A stretch of DNA of 64,000 nucleotides, from the NCBI RefSeq assembly GCF_000284255.1, contig NC_017075.1, positions 868,001 to 932,000 of the forward strand. Reading direction: 5' to 3'. Under the pieces are notes generated by a model. It did no database searches. It saw nothing but the letters and a program-made list of their open reading frames with translations, and had not been told where the DNA came from. This stretch comes from Rubrivivax gelatinosus IL144. Its GTDB lineage: Bacteria; Pseudomonadota; Gammaproteobacteria; Burkholderiales; Burkholderiaceae_C. Of the stretch, positions 28,239 to 38,955 are shown piece after piece. Made by a program: the position numbers and the translations under genes. Positions within the stretch are counted from its first letter, which is position 1. Each line of letters starts with the position of its first letter.

Positions 28239-28880
28239 ATGAGCACCGTCGCCGTCGTCGACTATGGGATGGGCAACCTGCGCTCGGTGTCGCAGGCGGT
28301 GATGCACGTCGCCGCCGGCACCGGGCACGAGGTCGTCGTCACCTCGCGGCCGGAGGAGGTCTTCGCCGCCGAGCGCATCGTGCTGCCGGGGCAGGGCGCG
28401 ATCCGCGACTGCATGCGCGAGCTGCGCGATTCCGGCCTGCTCGAAGCGGTGCTCGACGCCGCCGCGAACAAGCCGCTGATGGGCGTCTGCGTCGGCATGC
28501 AGATGCTGCTGACGCACAGCGAGGAGCAGGACACGCCCGGGCTCGACCTGATCCCCGGCGAGGTGAAGCGTTTCCGCCTCGAAGGCCGGCTGCAGGAAGA
28601 CGGCAGCCGCTTCAAGGTGCCGCAGATGGGCTGGAACCAGGTCTGGCAGCGCCCGCACGCGCTGTGGGACGGCGTGCCCGACGGCGCCTTCTTCTATTTC
28701 GTACACAGCTATTACGCGTTGCCGGCAGATCCCGCCCACACGGCGGGCGAAACCGACTACGGAGCGCGCTTTACCTGCGCTATCGCGCGGGATAACATTT
28801 TTGCCACCCAGTTCCACCCGGAGAAAAGCGCTGCGCACGGCCTCGCGCTGTACCGCAACTTCCTGGGCTGGAAACCGTGA
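28239..28880 (+). CDS. hisH: Imidazole glycerol phosphate synthase, glutaminase subunit
   Basis: Class I glutaminase that supplies ammonia to HisF. The start [21 protein letters not shown] follows a strong CCGGAGGG ribosome-binding site; an upstream ATG at 28131 would overlap hisB. The nucleophile is in [10 protein letters not shown], the oxyanion-loop and His-Glu pair in [10 protein letters not shown]. The length is 213 residues. The 67-base gap after hisB holds two small inverted repeats of unknown role. Confidence 0.96.
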   Translation: MSTVAVVDYGMGNLRSVSQAVMHVAAGTGHEVVVTSRPEEVFAAERIVLPGQGAIRDCMRELRDSGLLEAVLDAAANKPLMGVCVGMQMLLTHSEEQDTPGLDLIPGEVKRFRLEGRLQEDGSRFKVPQMGWNQVWQRPHALWDGVPDGAFFYFVHSYYALPADPAHTAGETDYGARFTCAIARDNIFATQFHPEKSAAHGLALYRNFLGWKP

Positions 28881-28914
28881 TCCGTCTTTCCCCTCTCCAC
28901 GGCGCCGACGAGCC

Positions 28915-29661
28915 ATGCTGCTGATCCCCGCCATCGACCTGAAGGACGGCAAGTGCGTCCGCCTGCAACAGGGCGATATGAACGCTTCCACGACCTTCGG
29001 CGACGACCCCGCCGCGATGGCGCGCCGCTGGCTCGACGCCGGCGCACGCCGTCTGCACCTGGTCGACCTCAACGGTGCCTTCGCCGGCCGGCCGATCAAC
29101 GAGGCTGCCGTCAAGGCCATCCTGCGTGAGGTCGGCGACGAGATCCCGGTGCAGCTCGGCGGCGGCATCCGCGACCTGGACACGATCGAACGCCTGCTCG
29201 ACGACGGCATCAGCTACGTCATCATCGGCACCGCGGCGGTCAAGAGCCCGGGTTTCCTGAAGGACGCCTGCACGGCCTTCGGCGGCCACATCATCGTCGG
29301 CCTGGACGCCAAGGACGGCAAGGTCGCCACCGACGGCTGGAGCAAGCTGACCGGCCACGAGGTCGTCGACCTGGCGAAGAAGTTCGAGGACTACGGCGTC
29401 GAAGGCGTGGTCTACACCGACATCGGCCGCGACGGCATGCTCACCGGCATCAACATCGAGGCCACCGTCAAGCTGGCGCAGGCGCTGTCCATTCCCGTCA
29501 TCGCCTCGGGCGGCCTGTCGGACCTGGCGGACATCGAACGCCTGTGCGGCGTCGAGCCGGAGGGCGTCGAAGGCGTCATCTGCGGGCGCAGCATCTACAC
29601 CGGCGCGCTCGACTTCGCCGCCGCGCAGGCGCGCGCCGACGAGCTCAACGGCGCCGCCTAA
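28915..29661 (+). CDS. hisA: ProFAR isomerase (HisA)
   Basis: Isomerises ProFAR to PRFAR. The 248-residue TIM barrel shows internal half-repeats with phosphate-binding loops. Key parts are [16 protein letters not shown] with the catalytic Asp8-equivalent, [17 protein letters not shown], and [16 protein letters not shown] with the second catalytic aspartate. The start ATG was picked from the [10 protein letters not shown]-terminus. Confidence 0.97.
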   Translation: MLLIPAIDLKDGKCVRLQQGDMNASTTFGDDPAAMARRWLDAGARRLHLVDLNGAFAGRPINEAAVKAILREVGDEIPVQLGGGIRDLDTIERLLDDGISYVIIGTAAVKSPGFLKDACTAFGGHIIVGLDAKDGKVATDGWSKLTGHEVVDLAKKFEDYGVEGVVYTDIGRDGMLTGINIEATVKLAQALSIPVIASGGLSDLADIERLCGVEPEGVEGVICGRSIYTGALDFAAAQARADELNGAA

Positions 29662-29694
29662 CCTCTTTCGCGCCGCCCCTCGCCGGGCGTTCCC

Positions 29695-30474
29695 ATGCTG
29701 GCCAAACGCATCATTCCCTGCCTGGACGTCACCGGCGGCCGGGTCGTCAAGGGCGTCAACTTCGTCGAACTGCGCGACGCGGGCGACCCGGTCGAGATCG
29801 CCGCGCGCTACAACGAGCAGGGCGCCGACGAGCTGACCTTCCTGGACATCACCGCGACCAGCGACGGCCGCGACCTGATCCTGCACATCATCGAGGCCGT
29901 GGCCTCGCAGGTCTTCATTCCGCTGACCGTCGGCGGCGGCGTGCGCACCGTCGAGGACGTGCGCCGGCTGCTCAACGCCGGGGCCGACAAGGTGAGTTTC
30001 AACTCGGCGGCGGTCGCCAACCCGCAGGTGATACGCGACGCGTCCGAGAAGTACGGCGCGCAGTGCATCGTCGTCGCGATCGACGCCAAGCGCCGCCAGG
30101 GCGAGGACCTGGCCGCGCGCGGCCCGGGCTGGGACGTCTACACCCACGGCGGGCGCAAGAACGTCGGTCTGGACGCCGTCGAATGGGCGCGCCGCATGGC
30201 CGAACACGGCGCCGGCGAGATCCTCTTGACCAGCATGGACCGCGACGGCACGAAAAGCGGCTTCGACCTGGAACTGACGCGTGCCGTCAGCGACGCGGTG
30301 CCGGTGCCGGTGATCGCCTCGGGCGGCGTCGGCACGCTGGAGCATCTGTCCGAAGGCATCCGCCTGGGCGGCGCCGACGCGGTGCTGGCCGCCAGCATCT
30401 TCCACTACGGCGAGTTCACCGTCGCCCAGGCCAAGGCGCTGATGGCGCGCGACGGCATCCCGGTCCGCCCGTGA
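29695..30474 (+). CDS. hisF: Imidazole glycerol phosphate synthase, cyclase subunit
   Basis: Cyclase partner of HisH that forms imidazole glycerol phosphate and AICAR. The 259-residue barrel begins [20 protein letters not shown] with the catalytic aspartate, then [32 protein letters not shown] and [17 protein letters not shown] with the second catalytic aspartate. Its stop overlaps the GTG start of rsmD. The usual next genes, hisI and hisE, are not present. Confidence 0.97.
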   Translation: MLAKRIIPCLDVTGGRVVKGVNFVELRDAGDPVEIAARYNEQGADELTFLDITATSDGRDLILHIIEAVASQVFIPLTVGGGVRTVEDVRRLLNAGADKVSFNSAAVANPQVIRDASEKYGAQCIVVAIDAKRRQGEDLAARGPGWDVYTHGGRKNVGLDAVEWARRMAEHGAGEILLTSMDRDGTKSGFDLELTRAVSDAVPVPVIASGGVGTLEHLSEGIRLGGADAVLAASIFHYGEFTVAQAKALMARDGIPVRP

Positions 30475-31064
30475 AGCCGCCGCAGCGCGGCCGCCCGAAC
30501 GAGGTGCGGCTGATCGGCGGCGCCTGGAAGCGCAGCAAGCTGCCGGTGCCCGACCGGCCCGGCCTGCGGCCGACGCCCGACCGTGTGCGCGAGACGCTGT
30601 TCAACTGGCTGGGCCAGGACCTCAGCGGCTGGCGCGTGCTCGACGCTTTCGCCGGCAGCGGCGCGCTCGGTTTCGAGGCCGCGTCGCGTGGTGCCGCGCA
30701 GGTGCTGCTGCTGGAGCAGGACGCGCAGCTCGTCGCCGGCTTCAAGGCCCATGCGCAACGGCTGGGCGCCACCGGCCTGGAGGCGCGCCGCGCCGACGCG
30801 ATGGCCTGGATGGCCGCGGCCGCGCCCGAGGCCTGGGAACTGGTGCTGCTGGACCCGCCGTTCGCCGCCGGGCTGGCGCTGCCGGCCGCGCGGGCGGCGG
30901 CGCGCCTGGTGGTGCCGGGCGGTTTCGTCTACGTCGAGAGCGGCGAGGCGCTGGCCGAACCGCCGCCCGGGCTGGAGCTCTGGCGCGAAGGCCGCGCCGG
31001 CGCGGTGCACTACCAGCTGCTGCGCCGCGGCTACACTGCGCCGGTTTCCGTTACAGGACCCTGA
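30471..31064 (+). CDS. rsmD: 16S rRNA (guanine-966-N2)-methyltransferase
   Basis: Methylates G966 of 16S rRNA. It starts at a GTG overlapping the hisF stop (GTGA), giving 197 residues. Features are [31 protein letters not shown], the SAM-binding [18 protein letters not shown], and the catalytic [12 protein letters not shown] (DPPF motif). It precedes coaD, the arrangement common in many bacteria. Confidence 0.94.
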   Translation: MKPPQRGRPNEVRLIGGAWKRSKLPVPDRPGLRPTPDRVRETLFNWLGQDLSGWRVLDAFAGSGALGFEAASRGAAQVLLLEQDAQLVAGFKAHAQRLGATGLEARRADAMAWMAAAAPEAWELVLLDPPFAAGLALPAARAAARLVVPGGFVYVESGEALAEPPPGLELWREGRAGAVHYQLLRRGYTAPVSVTGP

Positions 31065-31065
31065 C

Positions 31066-32177
<1,112 letters not shown>

Positions 32178-32178
32178 G

Positions 32179-32820
32179 TCAGTCGTCCGTCGGCGCGTCC
32201 GGCGCCGGCGGCGCTTCGGGGCGCGGCGGCTTGGGTGGCTTGGGACGCGGCGGCTTGGCGTGGATCTTCTGCAGCGCGCGGTCCATCTCGCCGGCGAGCA
32301 TCAGGTCCGAGGCGGCGAGCGACTGCTCGATGGCCTTGTCGATGGCCTCGCGGTGGTCGGGCGAGGGCTTCTTCAGCACCCAGTTGACGACCTCGGCGCG
32401 CACGCCGGGGTGGCCGATGCCCAGGCGCAGGCGCCAGAAGTCCAGCGTGCCGAGCTGGGTGTGGATGTCTTTCAGCCCGTTGTGGCCGGCGGCGCTGCCG
32501 CCGAGCTTGATCTTGGCCTCTCCGGGCTGCAGGTCGAGCTCGTCGTGCACGACGAGGATCTCGTTCGGCGCGATCTTGAAGAATCGCGCCAGCGTCGCGA
32601 CCGAGAACCCGGAGCGGTTCATGTAGGTCATCGGCTCGAGCAGCCAGACCGGGCCGTTGGGCGTGTTCACGCGCGCAGCCAGCGCCTGGTAGCCACGCTC
32701 GGGCACGAGGCGTGCGCCGAGCTTGTCGGCCAGCGCCTCCAGCCACCAGAAGCCCGCGTTGTGGCGCGTGGCCTCGTACTCAGGGCCCGGGTTGCCCAGG
32801 CCGACGAACAAACGAATCAT
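32179..32820 (-). CDS. pth: Peptidyl-tRNA hydrolase
   Basis: Releases tRNA from peptidyl-tRNA that drops off ribosomes. The 213-residue protein has the N-terminal [20 protein letters not shown] with the catalytic histidine in TRHNAGF, the YMNRSGFSV segment, and [20 protein letters not shown] with the conserved aspartate. The C-terminal 20 residues are a Pro/Lys-rich extension ([13 protein letters not shown]). It lies downstream of rplY on the same strand, separated by a strong terminator, so it may have its own promoter or depend on readthrough. Confidence 0.96.
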   Translation of the reverse strand: MIRLFVGLGNPGPEYEATRHNAGFWWLEALADKLGARLVPERGYQALAARVNTPNGPVWLLEPMTYMNRSGFSVATLARFFKIAPNEILVVHDELDLQPGEAKIKLGGSAAGHNGLKDIHTQLGTLDFWRLRLGIGHPGVRAEVVNWVLKKPSPDHREAIDKAIEQSLAASDLMLAGEMDRALQKIHAKPPRPKPPKPPRPEAPPAPDAPTDD

Positions 32821-32853
32821 GGTCGAGGATTATCCGGAGGCCGGAAACGACAA

Positions 32854-32873
32854 GGCCCCACCGAGGTGGGGCC
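32854..32873 (-). terminator. Rho-independent terminator after rplY
   Basis: GGCCCCAC, a four-base loop, and GTGGGGCC form a perfect 8-bp stem. On the minus strand it is followed by TTGTCGTTT. It lies 38 bases after the rplY stop and before pth. Confidence 0.75.
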
Positions 32874-32911
32874 CCAAACAGTGTGCGAAGCCGGCATGGC
32901 CGGCCGCGACA

Positions 32912-33556
32912 TCACTTCTTGTTCTGCTTCTCGTCCTTCTTGCCCTTGCCCTTCTTGTCGGCAGGCGCGGCAACCGGCGTCGCGATGACTTCTTCTTCTT
33001 CCTTCGGCGTCGCGACGGAGACGATCGCCGGGTTCATCGTGCCGTGGCGCACGGCCTTGATGCCGGCCGGCAGCTTCAGGTCGCTCAGGTGCAGGCTCTG
33101 GTTCTTCACCAGGCCCGACAGGTCGATCGTCACGAACTCGGGCAGCTGGGAAGCCAGGCACTCGATCTCGATTTCGTTGGCGACGTGGCTGACCAGGCAC
33201 TTGTCGGTCTTCACCGCCGGCGAGTTCTCTTCGCCTTCGAAGTGCAGCGGCACCTTCTTGCGCAGCTTGGTCGTTTCGTCGACGCGCTGGAAGTCCACGT
33301 GCATGACGATCGGCTTCCACGCGTGCATCTGGAAGTCGCGCAGCAGAACCTTCTCGACCTTGCCGGCCAGTTCCATCTCGAGGATCGACGAGTGGAAGGC
33401 TTCCTTCTTCAGCGCGAAGAAGAGGGCGTTGTGATCGAGCTCGATCATCTTGGGCTCGCCGGCACCGTAGACGATGCCCGGAACCTTGGCGGCGTTGCGC
33501 AGGCGGCGGCTCGCTCCGGTCCCCTGGACGCTACGCTCGAAAGCGGTGAATTTCAT
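32912..33556 (-). CDS. rplY: 50S ribosomal protein L25 (Ctc form)
   Basis: Binds 5S rRNA in the large subunit. The 214-residue long form has the N-terminal L25 domain ([20 protein letters not shown], ending about residue 95 with HVDFQRV), the C-terminal TL5/CTC domain (about 98-185) and a Lys-rich tail ([15 protein letters not shown]). The start follows a GGAG site; the frame is open far upstream without L25 similarity. It follows prs in the conserved order and ends at a good terminator. Confidence 0.95.
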   Translation of the reverse strand: MKFTAFERSVQGTGASRRLRNAAKVPGIVYGAGEPKMIELDHNALFFALKKEAFHSSILEMELAGKVEKVLLRDFQMHAWKPIVMHVDFQRVDETTKLRKKVPLHFEGEENSPAVKTDKCLVSHVANEIEIECLASQLPEFVTIDLSGLVKNQSLHLSDLKLPAGIKAVRHGTMNPAIVSVATPKEEEEVIATPVAAPADKKGKGKKDEKQNKK

Positions 33557-33610
33557 GTGGACTCCACAGTTAGAGAAAAGGGGCCCGCGACCAGGCCCCC
33601 AACACGGAAA

Positions 33611-33629
33611 GGGCTCCCGAAGGGAGCCC
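33611..33629 (-). terminator. Rho-independent terminator after prs
   Basis: GGGCTCCC, GAA loop, GGGAGCCC is a perfect 8-bp stem. Reading the minus strand it is followed by TTTCC and lies 11 bases after the prs stop. It separates prs from rplY, whose 5' leader would hold a second, weaker GC hairpin near 33580-33599. Confidence 0.7.
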
Positions 33630-33639
33630 GCTCTTCCAT

Positions 33640-34602
33640 TCAGAAATTGTTGTTCTGCTCGGCGAAGAGCGAGGTCACCGACTCGCCGTCGCTGATGCGG
33701 CGGATCGTCTCGGCGAACAGGAAGGCGACGCTCAACTGGCGGATCTTCGGGCAGGTCTTGGCTTCCGCGCTCATCGGGATCGTGTTCGTGATCACGACCT
33801 CGTCGATGTGCGAATTGCGGATGCGCTCGACGGCCGGGCCGGAGAACACCGGGTGTGTGCAATAGGCGTAGACGCTCTTGGCGCCGCGTTCCTTCAGCAC
33901 CTCGGCCGCCTTCACCAGCGTGCCGGCGGTGTCGATCATGTCGTCCATGATCACGCAGTTGCGGCCGTCGATCTCGCCGATGATGTGCATCACCTCGGAG
34001 ACGTTGGCGGCCGGGCGACGCTTGTCGATGATCGCCAGGTCGCAGCCGAGTTGCTTGGCCAGGGCGCGGGCGCGCACGACGCCGCCGACGTCCGGCGAGA
34101 CGACGACCAGGTCCTTGTAGGCCTTGCTCTTCAGGTCCGACAGCAGCACCGGGCTGGCGTAGATGTTGTCGACCGGGATGTCGAAGAAGCCCTGGATCTG
34201 GTCGGCGTGCAGATCCATCGTCAGCAGGCGCTCGACGCCCACCGTCTCGAGCAGGTTGGCGACGACCTTGGCGCTGATCGGCACCCGCGTGCTGCGCGGG
34301 CGGCGGTCCTGGCGGGCGTAGCCGAAGTACGGGATCACAGCAGTGATGCGGCGAGCGCTGGCGCGCTTCAACGCATCGACCATGATCAGGAACTCCATCA
34401 GGTTCTCGTTGGTCGGGCTGCAGGTCGGCTGCACGACGAAGACGTCGCGGGCACGCACGTTCTGCCGGATCTCGACCGTGACCTCGCCGTCGGAGAAGCG
34501 ACCCACCGAAGCCCGCCCGAGCTCGACGCTCAGATGCGTGGCAATTTCCTGCGCCAGCACCGGGTTCGCGTTGCCGGTGAAGAGCACGGTATTGAACAGC
34601 AC
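33640..34602 (-). CDS. prs: Ribose-phosphate pyrophosphokinase (PRPP synthetase)
   Basis: Makes PRPP from ribose 5-phosphate and ATP for histidine, nucleotide and NAD synthesis. I choose the GTG giving [14 protein letters not shown], because a GGAG site lies eight bases before it and homologues begin just before the FTGNANP motif; the ATG of the longer frame lies inside tRNA-Gln. The result is 320 residues. Motifs include [35 protein letters not shown] and the PRPP loop [20 protein letters not shown]. Confidence 0.96.
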   Translation of the reverse strand: MLFNTVLFTGNANPVLAQEIATHLSVELGRASVGRFSDGEVTVEIRQNVRARDVFVVQPTCSPTNENLMEFLIMVDALKRASARRITAVIPYFGYARQDRRPRSTRVPISAKVVANLLETVGVERLLTMDLHADQIQGFFDIPVDNIYASPVLLSDLKSKAYKDLVVVSPDVGGVVRARALAKQLGCDLAIIDKRRPAANVSEVMHIIGEIDGRNCVIMDDMIDTAGTLVKAAEVLKERGAKSVYAYCTHPVFSGPAVERIRNSHIDEVVITNTIPMSAEAKTCPKIRQLSVAFLFAETIRRISDGESVTSLFAEQNNNF

Positions 34603-34621
34603 GATGGGATCTCCGGGAGCG

Positions 34622-34643
34622 CTGACGGCGAAGGTGCCGTCAG
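34622..34643 (-). other. Hairpin between tRNA-Gln and prs
   Basis: CTGACGGC, a six-base loop, and GCCGTCAG form a perfect 8-bp stem. It lies ten bases after the tRNA 3' end and 20 bases before the prs start. There is no T-tract on the minus strand, so it may stabilise or separate the tRNA and prs transcripts; an attenuator role is not shown. Confidence 0.5.
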
Positions 34644-34652
34644 AGAGAATTT

Positions 34653-34729
34653 TGGCAGGGGAGGAAGGACTCGAACCCTCGCATGTCGGAATCAAAATCC
34701 GATGCCTTAACCAACTTGGCGACTCCCCT
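34653..34729 (-). tRNA. tRNA-Gln (anticodon TTG)
   Basis: A 77-base tRNA with CCA encoded. The acceptor stem pairs AGGGGAG with CTCCCCT. The anticodon arm TCGGA-TTTTGAT-TCCGA gives TTG at 34693-34695, decoding CAA/CAG, and the T arm has TTCGAGT. It sits between ispE and prs, as in many betaproteobacteria. Confidence 0.95.
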
Positions 34730-34766
34730 ACACAGGACCCGGCTAGGCCGCGCCCTTGAAACTGTC

Positions 34767-35648
34767 TTAGTCACGAGCCCAGCCGACCAGCGGATGATGC
34801 TCCAGACTGCGGCACATTCGTCCGACCCAACCTTCCGGAAGCTCGGCTTCCGAAAATGTCGCCAGGGGTCGATCGCCCGTGCCTGCTCTCGAGAAGACTG
34901 CGCTGCCTGAGCCCGTCATGCGGCTGTTGCCGTAACGTCGCTCGAGGAAACGCAGGGCTTGCGCCACATCGTTGCATCGGTCCTGCGCGGGGGGCTGCAT
35001 GTCGTTGCAACCGTATCCTGCACTGAATTCCGCGACAACTTTGTCCTCTGCGGGAGAGCCCAAGACTATAGCAGATGTATCCCGTTTGAGAAGGGGGTGT
35101 TCGAAGATTTCTTTCGTGGACAGCCCTTCGGCGGGTTTCACGACCGCGTACCACTGGCGCGGCAGCACGATCGGCGTGAGCTTTTCGCCGATGCCTTCGA
35201 CGAAGGCGTTGCGGCCGCCGACGAAGAAGGGCACGTCGGCGCCCAGCGTCGCGCCCAGCGCCAGCAGGCGCTCGCGCGGCCAGTCCAGGCCCCACAGGCG
35301 GTTCAGCGCCAGCAGCACGGTGGCGGCGTCGGAGCTGCCGCCGCCCATGCCGGCGCCGGACGGCAACTGCTTGGCGATCGAGATGTCGACGCCCAGCGCC
35401 GTGCCGCTGGCGGTCTGCAGCGCCCGCGCAGCGCGCAGGCAGAGGTCGTCGGGCGGCAACGCGGTGCCGAGGTCGTGGCGGGCGATGCGGCCGTCGTCGC
35501 GGCGCTCGAAGTGCAGCGTGTCGGCCCAGTCGATCAGCACGAACGGCGACTGCAGCAGGTGATAGCCGTCGGCGCGGCGGCCGACGATGTGCAGGAACAG
35601 GTTCAGCTTGGCCGGGGCCGGGACGTCGAGCAGCGATCGCAAGGTCAT
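34767..35648 (-). CDS. ispE: 4-diphosphocytidyl-2-C-methyl-D-erythritol kinase
   Basis: GHMP-family kinase of the MEP isoprenoid pathway. The start [20 protein letters not shown] gives 293 residues. The ATP-binding glycine-rich loop is [15 protein letters not shown] (about residue 95), and the C-terminal [11 protein letters not shown] motif is intact. The 3' third (about 34767-35130) uses clearly lower-GC codons than the 5' part, next to tRNA-Gln, which hints at recombination. It lies between lolB and tRNA-Gln on the same strand. Confidence 0.95.
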   Translation of the reverse strand: MTLRSLLDVPAPAKLNLFLHIVGRRADGYHLLQSPFVLIDWADTLHFERRDDGRIARHDLGTALPPDDLCLRAARALQTASGTALGVDISIAKQLPSGAGMGGGSSDAATVLLALNRLWGLDWPRERLLALGATLGADVPFFVGGRNAFVEGIGEKLTPIVLPRQWYAVVKPAEGLSTKEIFEHPLLKRDTSAIVLGSPAEDKVVAEFSAGYGCNDMQPPAQDRCNDVAQALRFLERRYGNSRMTGSGSAVFSRAGTGDRPLATFSEAELPEGWVGRMCRSLEHHPLVGWARD

Positions 35649-35706
35649 GGGCCGCGACTCTAAGCCGTCGCCTGCCCCGGCGCGCTTGCGCGGCGCCAAG
35701 CGCTCG

Positions 35707-36219
35707 TCAGCCCGGAGCTTCCAGCCGCACGCGCACCATCACCGGCGGCGGCGCGGCGCGCGAGGCCTCGACCCAGCCGTCGGCGCGGCGCGCGAGGTCG
35801 ATCGTCCAGCCGAGCTGCTCGAAGCCGCGCGCCGTCGGCTGCGACGGCGCGCCGGGCCAGGGGCGGCCGGCCAGCCAGTCGGGCAGGGCGGCCAGCGGCA
35901 TCGCCTCGCCGAGCGCTTCGCGCGAGAGTTCGTCGAGGCCGCCGTAGCGCGTGCTGCCGTCGGAGGTCGTCAGCACCGCCTCGCCCGGCGCCCAGCGCGC
36001 CGTGGCGACGATGCTGCCCAGCGGCGAGGTCAGGCGCAGTTCGCCGCGCTCGCCGTCGCCCTGCAGCTCGAAGCCGCTGGCCATGCGCCGCAGCGGCGCG
36101 TCGGCCGGGCGCACCTCGACCGAGAGCTTGCCGCTGATCCAGCTGCCGGCCTCGTGCGGCACGCTGGCGCAGCCGGCCAGCGCCAGCAAGGCCGCGGCGG
36201 CGAAGAGGCGCCGCTTCAT
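35707..36219 (-). CDS. lolB: Outer-membrane lipoprotein receptor LolB
   Basis: Accepts lipoproteins from LolA and inserts them into the outer membrane. The 170-residue protein has a lipoprotein signal (MKRRLFAAAALLALAGCASV, lipobox LAGC). The mature part matches LolB in GWISGKLS-type start, QGDGERGELRLTSPLGSIVATARW, and LPDWLAGRPWPGAPSQ near residue 115. It lies between the TPR lipoprotein-pathway-like gene and ispE, the usual beta order lolB-ispE-tRNA-Gln-prs. Confidence 0.88.
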   Translation of the reverse strand: MKRRLFAAAALLALAGCASVPHEAGSWISGKLSVEVRPADAPLRRMASGFELQGDGERGELRLTSPLGSIVATARWAPGEAVLTTSDGSTRYGGLDELSREALGEAMPLAALPDWLAGRPWPGAPSQPTARGFEQLGWTIDLARRADGWVEASRAAPPPVMVRVRLEAPG

Positions 36220-36229
36220 GCCGCGGCGC

Positions 36230-38041
36230 TCACAGCCGCACCTTCAGGCGCTTGAGCGTCTCGACCAGCACCTCGTTGCGGGCGTCGCGCCCGCGGGCCT
36301 CGGCCCAGACGCGGCGCGCCTCGTCCTGCCGTCCTTCGGCCCACAGCACCTCGCCCAGGTGGGCGGCGATCTCGGCGTCGGGGCGCGAGGCGTAGGCGCG
36401 CTGCAGCAGCTCCAGCGCCTTCGCACGGTTGCCGAGGCGGAACTCGACCCAGCCCAGGCTGTCGGTGATGAACGGGTCGTTCGGCGCGAGTTCGAGCGCC
36501 CGTGCGATCAGATCGCGCGCCTCGCCCAGGCGTTCGCCGCGATCGGCGAGCGAATAGCCCAGCGCGTTGTAGGCGTGCGCGTTGTCGGGCTTGAGCTCGA
36601 TGACACGGCGCAGCAGGCGTTCCATCTCGTCGGCGCGGCCCAGCTTGTCGGCCATCATCGACTGCTCGTACAGCAGCTCCGGATCGTCGGGCGAGGTCTT
36701 CAGCGCCTTGGCCATGACGTCGTAGGCGTCCTGCCAGCGCTGGGCTTCGCGCAGTATCGCGGCCTCGGCGTCGAGCTTGGCGCGCGCGTCCTGCGGGCTG
36801 CGCTCGGGCGCCGCCTGCAGCAGCTTGCGCGCCTCGTCGATGCGGCCCTGGCGGGCGAGCATCGACGCGCGCCGGGCCTGCACTTCCAGCGCCCGTTGCG
36901 GGTCGTCGATCTTCGCGAGCCAGCGCTCGGCCGCGGCGTAGTCGCCGCGCTGGTCGGCCGAGGCGGCGAGCATCAGCCAGGCCTGCACGCGGCCCTGCGT
37001 CGGCGTCGAGGCGTCGTCGTCGCCCGTACTGGCGCTGTCGTCGGCCTTCGTGTCCGCGGCGCCCTCGGTCAGCGCCAGATAGCGCTGCAGCGCAGCTTCG
37101 CCCTGCGCCGGCTGCTTCAGGTCCAGGTACAGCGCGCCCAGCGTCAGGTAGGGCGGCGCGAGCTCGGGCTTGCGCCGGGTGACCGTCTCCAGCTGGTGCA
37201 GCGCGTCCGGGTAGCGCTGCAGCGTCATCAGCGCGCGGGCGTACAGCAGCATCAGCGCCGGTTCGGCGTCGGGCCGGGCGACGTACTCGCGCACGATGGG
37301 TTCGGCTTCGCTGCGCGTGGGCAGCAGCTCCAGCGCCAGCAGCACCGGCGGCTCGGCGGCCGGGTCGGCGGCGTGCGCCTGTTGCGCCAGGCCGAGCGCA
37401 CGTTCGCCGTCGCCTGCCGCCGCCCAGCTGCGGCCGATCGCCACCTGGGCCGCGACACGGTGCGCCGGCTGCTCGAGATAGGGCTTGAGCACCTCCTCGA
37501 CGAGGCGGGCGCTGTGCGCCGGGTCGGCAGGGCGTTGCAGGAAACGCGGCACCGCGGCGATCAGGCCGCTGCGTTCGGCCGGCGTGGCCAGCAGCAGCAG
37601 GGCGCGCAGCGGCTCGGCGGCCTGGTCCAGGCGGTTCATCGCCGAGAGGATCTGCAGCTCGGTGCGCAGCGCCTCCTGCGAGGTCGGCAGCGCACTGCGC
37701 CAGGCGCGTGTGGCGGTCAGCGCTTCTTCGCCGGCCCGCGCCTGCAGCGCGATCTCGACCGCGCGGCGGAACAGCGTCTCGTCGCGGCTGCGGCGCGCGG
37801 CGTCGAGGATCACCTGGTACGCGGCGCCGGGCTGGCCTTCGCGTGCTTCGATCTCGCCGATCAGCAGCTGGTAGAAGAGCGGCGCGTCGAGCAGCGAGTT
37901 GCGTACCGCCGCCGGCGGCGACGAGGCCGGTGCGGCCGGCGGCGCGGCGGCGTCCTGGGCCCAGGCGGAAACGGTGGCGAGCGCCAGCGCGGCGGCCAGC
38001 GGACGGAGGCCGCGGCGGGCGGCAGGGGAACGGACGGGCAT
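36230..38041 (-). CDS. Secreted tetratricopeptide-repeat protein
   Basis: A 603-residue exported protein. After a signal peptide (cleavage probably at VSAWAQD) come many TPR units, including ALMLLYARALMTLQRYPDAL, ELAPPYLTLGALYLDLKQPA, PELLYEQSMMADKLGRADEM and NAHAYNALGYSLADRGERLG. A low-complexity acidic linker lies near residue 335 (DDSASTGDDDAST). It is divergent from mutM with 16 bases between starts and lies upstream of lolB. Similar proteins precede lolB in other Burkholderiales; a role in envelope assembly is only suggested by this. Confidence 0.82.
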   Translation of the reverse strand: MPVRSPAARRGLRPLAAALALATVSAWAQDAAAPPAAPASSPPAAVRNSLLDAPLFYQLLIGEIEAREGQPGAAYQVILDAARRSRDETLFRRAVEIALQARAGEEALTATRAWRSALPTSQEALRTELQILSAMNRLDQAAEPLRALLLLATPAERSGLIAAVPRFLQRPADPAHSARLVEEVLKPYLEQPAHRVAAQVAIGRSWAAAGDGERALGLAQQAHAADPAAEPPVLLALELLPTRSEAEPIVREYVARPDAEPALMLLYARALMTLQRYPDALHQLETVTRRKPELAPPYLTLGALYLDLKQPAQGEAALQRYLALTEGAADTKADDSASTGDDDASTPTQGRVQAWLMLAASADQRGDYAAAERWLAKIDDPQRALEVQARRASMLARQGRIDEARKLLQAAPERSPQDARAKLDAEAAILREAQRWQDAYDVMAKALKTSPDDPELLYEQSMMADKLGRADEMERLLRRVIELKPDNAHAYNALGYSLADRGERLGEARDLIARALELAPNDPFITDSLGWVEFRLGNRAKALELLQRAYASRPDAEIAAHLGEVLWAEGRQDEARRVWAEARGRDARNEVLVETLKRLKVRL

Positions 38042-38045
38042 CTCG

Positions 38046-38051
38046 ACATAA
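38046..38051 (+). promoter_or_regulatory. -10 element of mutM
   Basis: CATAAT ends six bases before the mutM ATG, so transcription would begin at or within a base or two of the start codon. No -35 was recognised. The site lies in the 16-base gap shared with the divergent TPR gene. Confidence 0.35.
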
Positions 38052-38057
38052 TGCCGC

Positions 38058-38882
38058 ATGCCCGAATTGCCCGAAGTCGAGGTCACGCGCAGGGGCATAG
38101 ACGAACCGCTGCGCGGCGCCCAGGTGCTGGCCGTGCGCCTGGGCAAGGCGCTGCGCTGGGGACTGGGCGTCGAGCCCGAAACCCTGATCGGCGCCCGCCT
38201 GCTGCCCGTGCAGCGGCGTGGCAAATACCTCTGGCTGCCGCTGCTCGGCGGCTGCGGCGGCGGGCTGCTGCTGCACCTGGGCATGTCGGGATCGCTCGCG
38301 CTGCAGGCCGAAGCGCCGCCGCCCGGGCCGCACGACCACTTCGACCTCGTCACGTCGCAAGGCACGTTGCGGCTGACCGACCCGCGGCGCTTCGGTGCCG
38401 TCGTCTGGTCGCCGTCGACCGTCGACCCGCCGGCGGCGAAGCTGCTGGCCGCGCTGGGCGCCGAGCCCTTCGACGACTCGCTGACGCCGGCCGCCTTCCA
38501 CGCCGCGCTGCAGCGCCACCGTGCGCCGATCAAGGCGATGCTGCTGTCGGGCCGCATCGTCGTCGGTGCCGGCAACATCTACGCCTGCGAGGCGCTGCAC
38601 GCCGCCGGCATCCACCCGGCGACACCCTGCCGGCGCATCGGCCCGGTGCGCGCCGCGCGCCTGCTGCAGGCGCTGCGCGAGACGCTGGCGCAGGCGATCG
38701 AGCTCGGCGGTTCGACGCTGCGCGACTTCCGCGACGCGCACGGCATGGACGGTGCGTTCCAGCAGCACGCGCGGGTCTATGGCCGCGCCGGCGAAGCCTG
38801 CCCGCGCTGCGGCGCGCCGGTGCGCCGCATCGTGCAGGCGCAACGCGCCACCTACTTCTGCGCCGGCTGCCAGCGGCCCTGA
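38058..38882 (+). CDS. mutM: Formamidopyrimidine-DNA glycosylase
   Basis: Removes 8-oxoguanine and formamidopyrimidines from DNA and cuts the abasic site. The 274-residue protein starts [13 protein letters not shown] with catalytic Pro2 and Glu3. It has the [11 protein letters not shown] lysine region near residue 57, the helix-two-turn-helix with [19 protein letters not shown], and a C-terminal zinc finger [11 protein letters not shown]...CAGC. It is the first of three plus-strand genes ending in mutY. Confidence 0.97.
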   Translation: MPELPEVEVTRRGIDEPLRGAQVLAVRLGKALRWGLGVEPETLIGARLLPVQRRGKYLWLPLLGGCGGGLLLHLGMSGSLALQAEAPPPGPHDHFDLVTSQGTLRLTDPRRFGAVVWSPSTVDPPAAKLLAALGAEPFDDSLTPAAFHAALQRHRAPIKAMLLSGRIVVGAGNIYACEALHAAGIHPATPCRRIGPVRAARLLQALRETLAQAIELGGSTLRDFRDAHGMDGAFQQHARVYGRAGEACPRCGAPVRRIVQAQRATYFCAGCQRP

Positions 38883-38955
38883 TCGAGACGGATTGCGCAG
38901 CGGCGCCGTGGCGCGCCGCGGCGGCCGCAGGCGCTGCGCTAGCATCGGCCGGCCG

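Noticed and set aside
34622..34643. Rho-independent terminator after tRNA-Gln
   Set aside because: The 8-bp stem is perfect but has no T-tract on the minus strand and would cut prs off from its upstream transcript; listed only as a hairpin.
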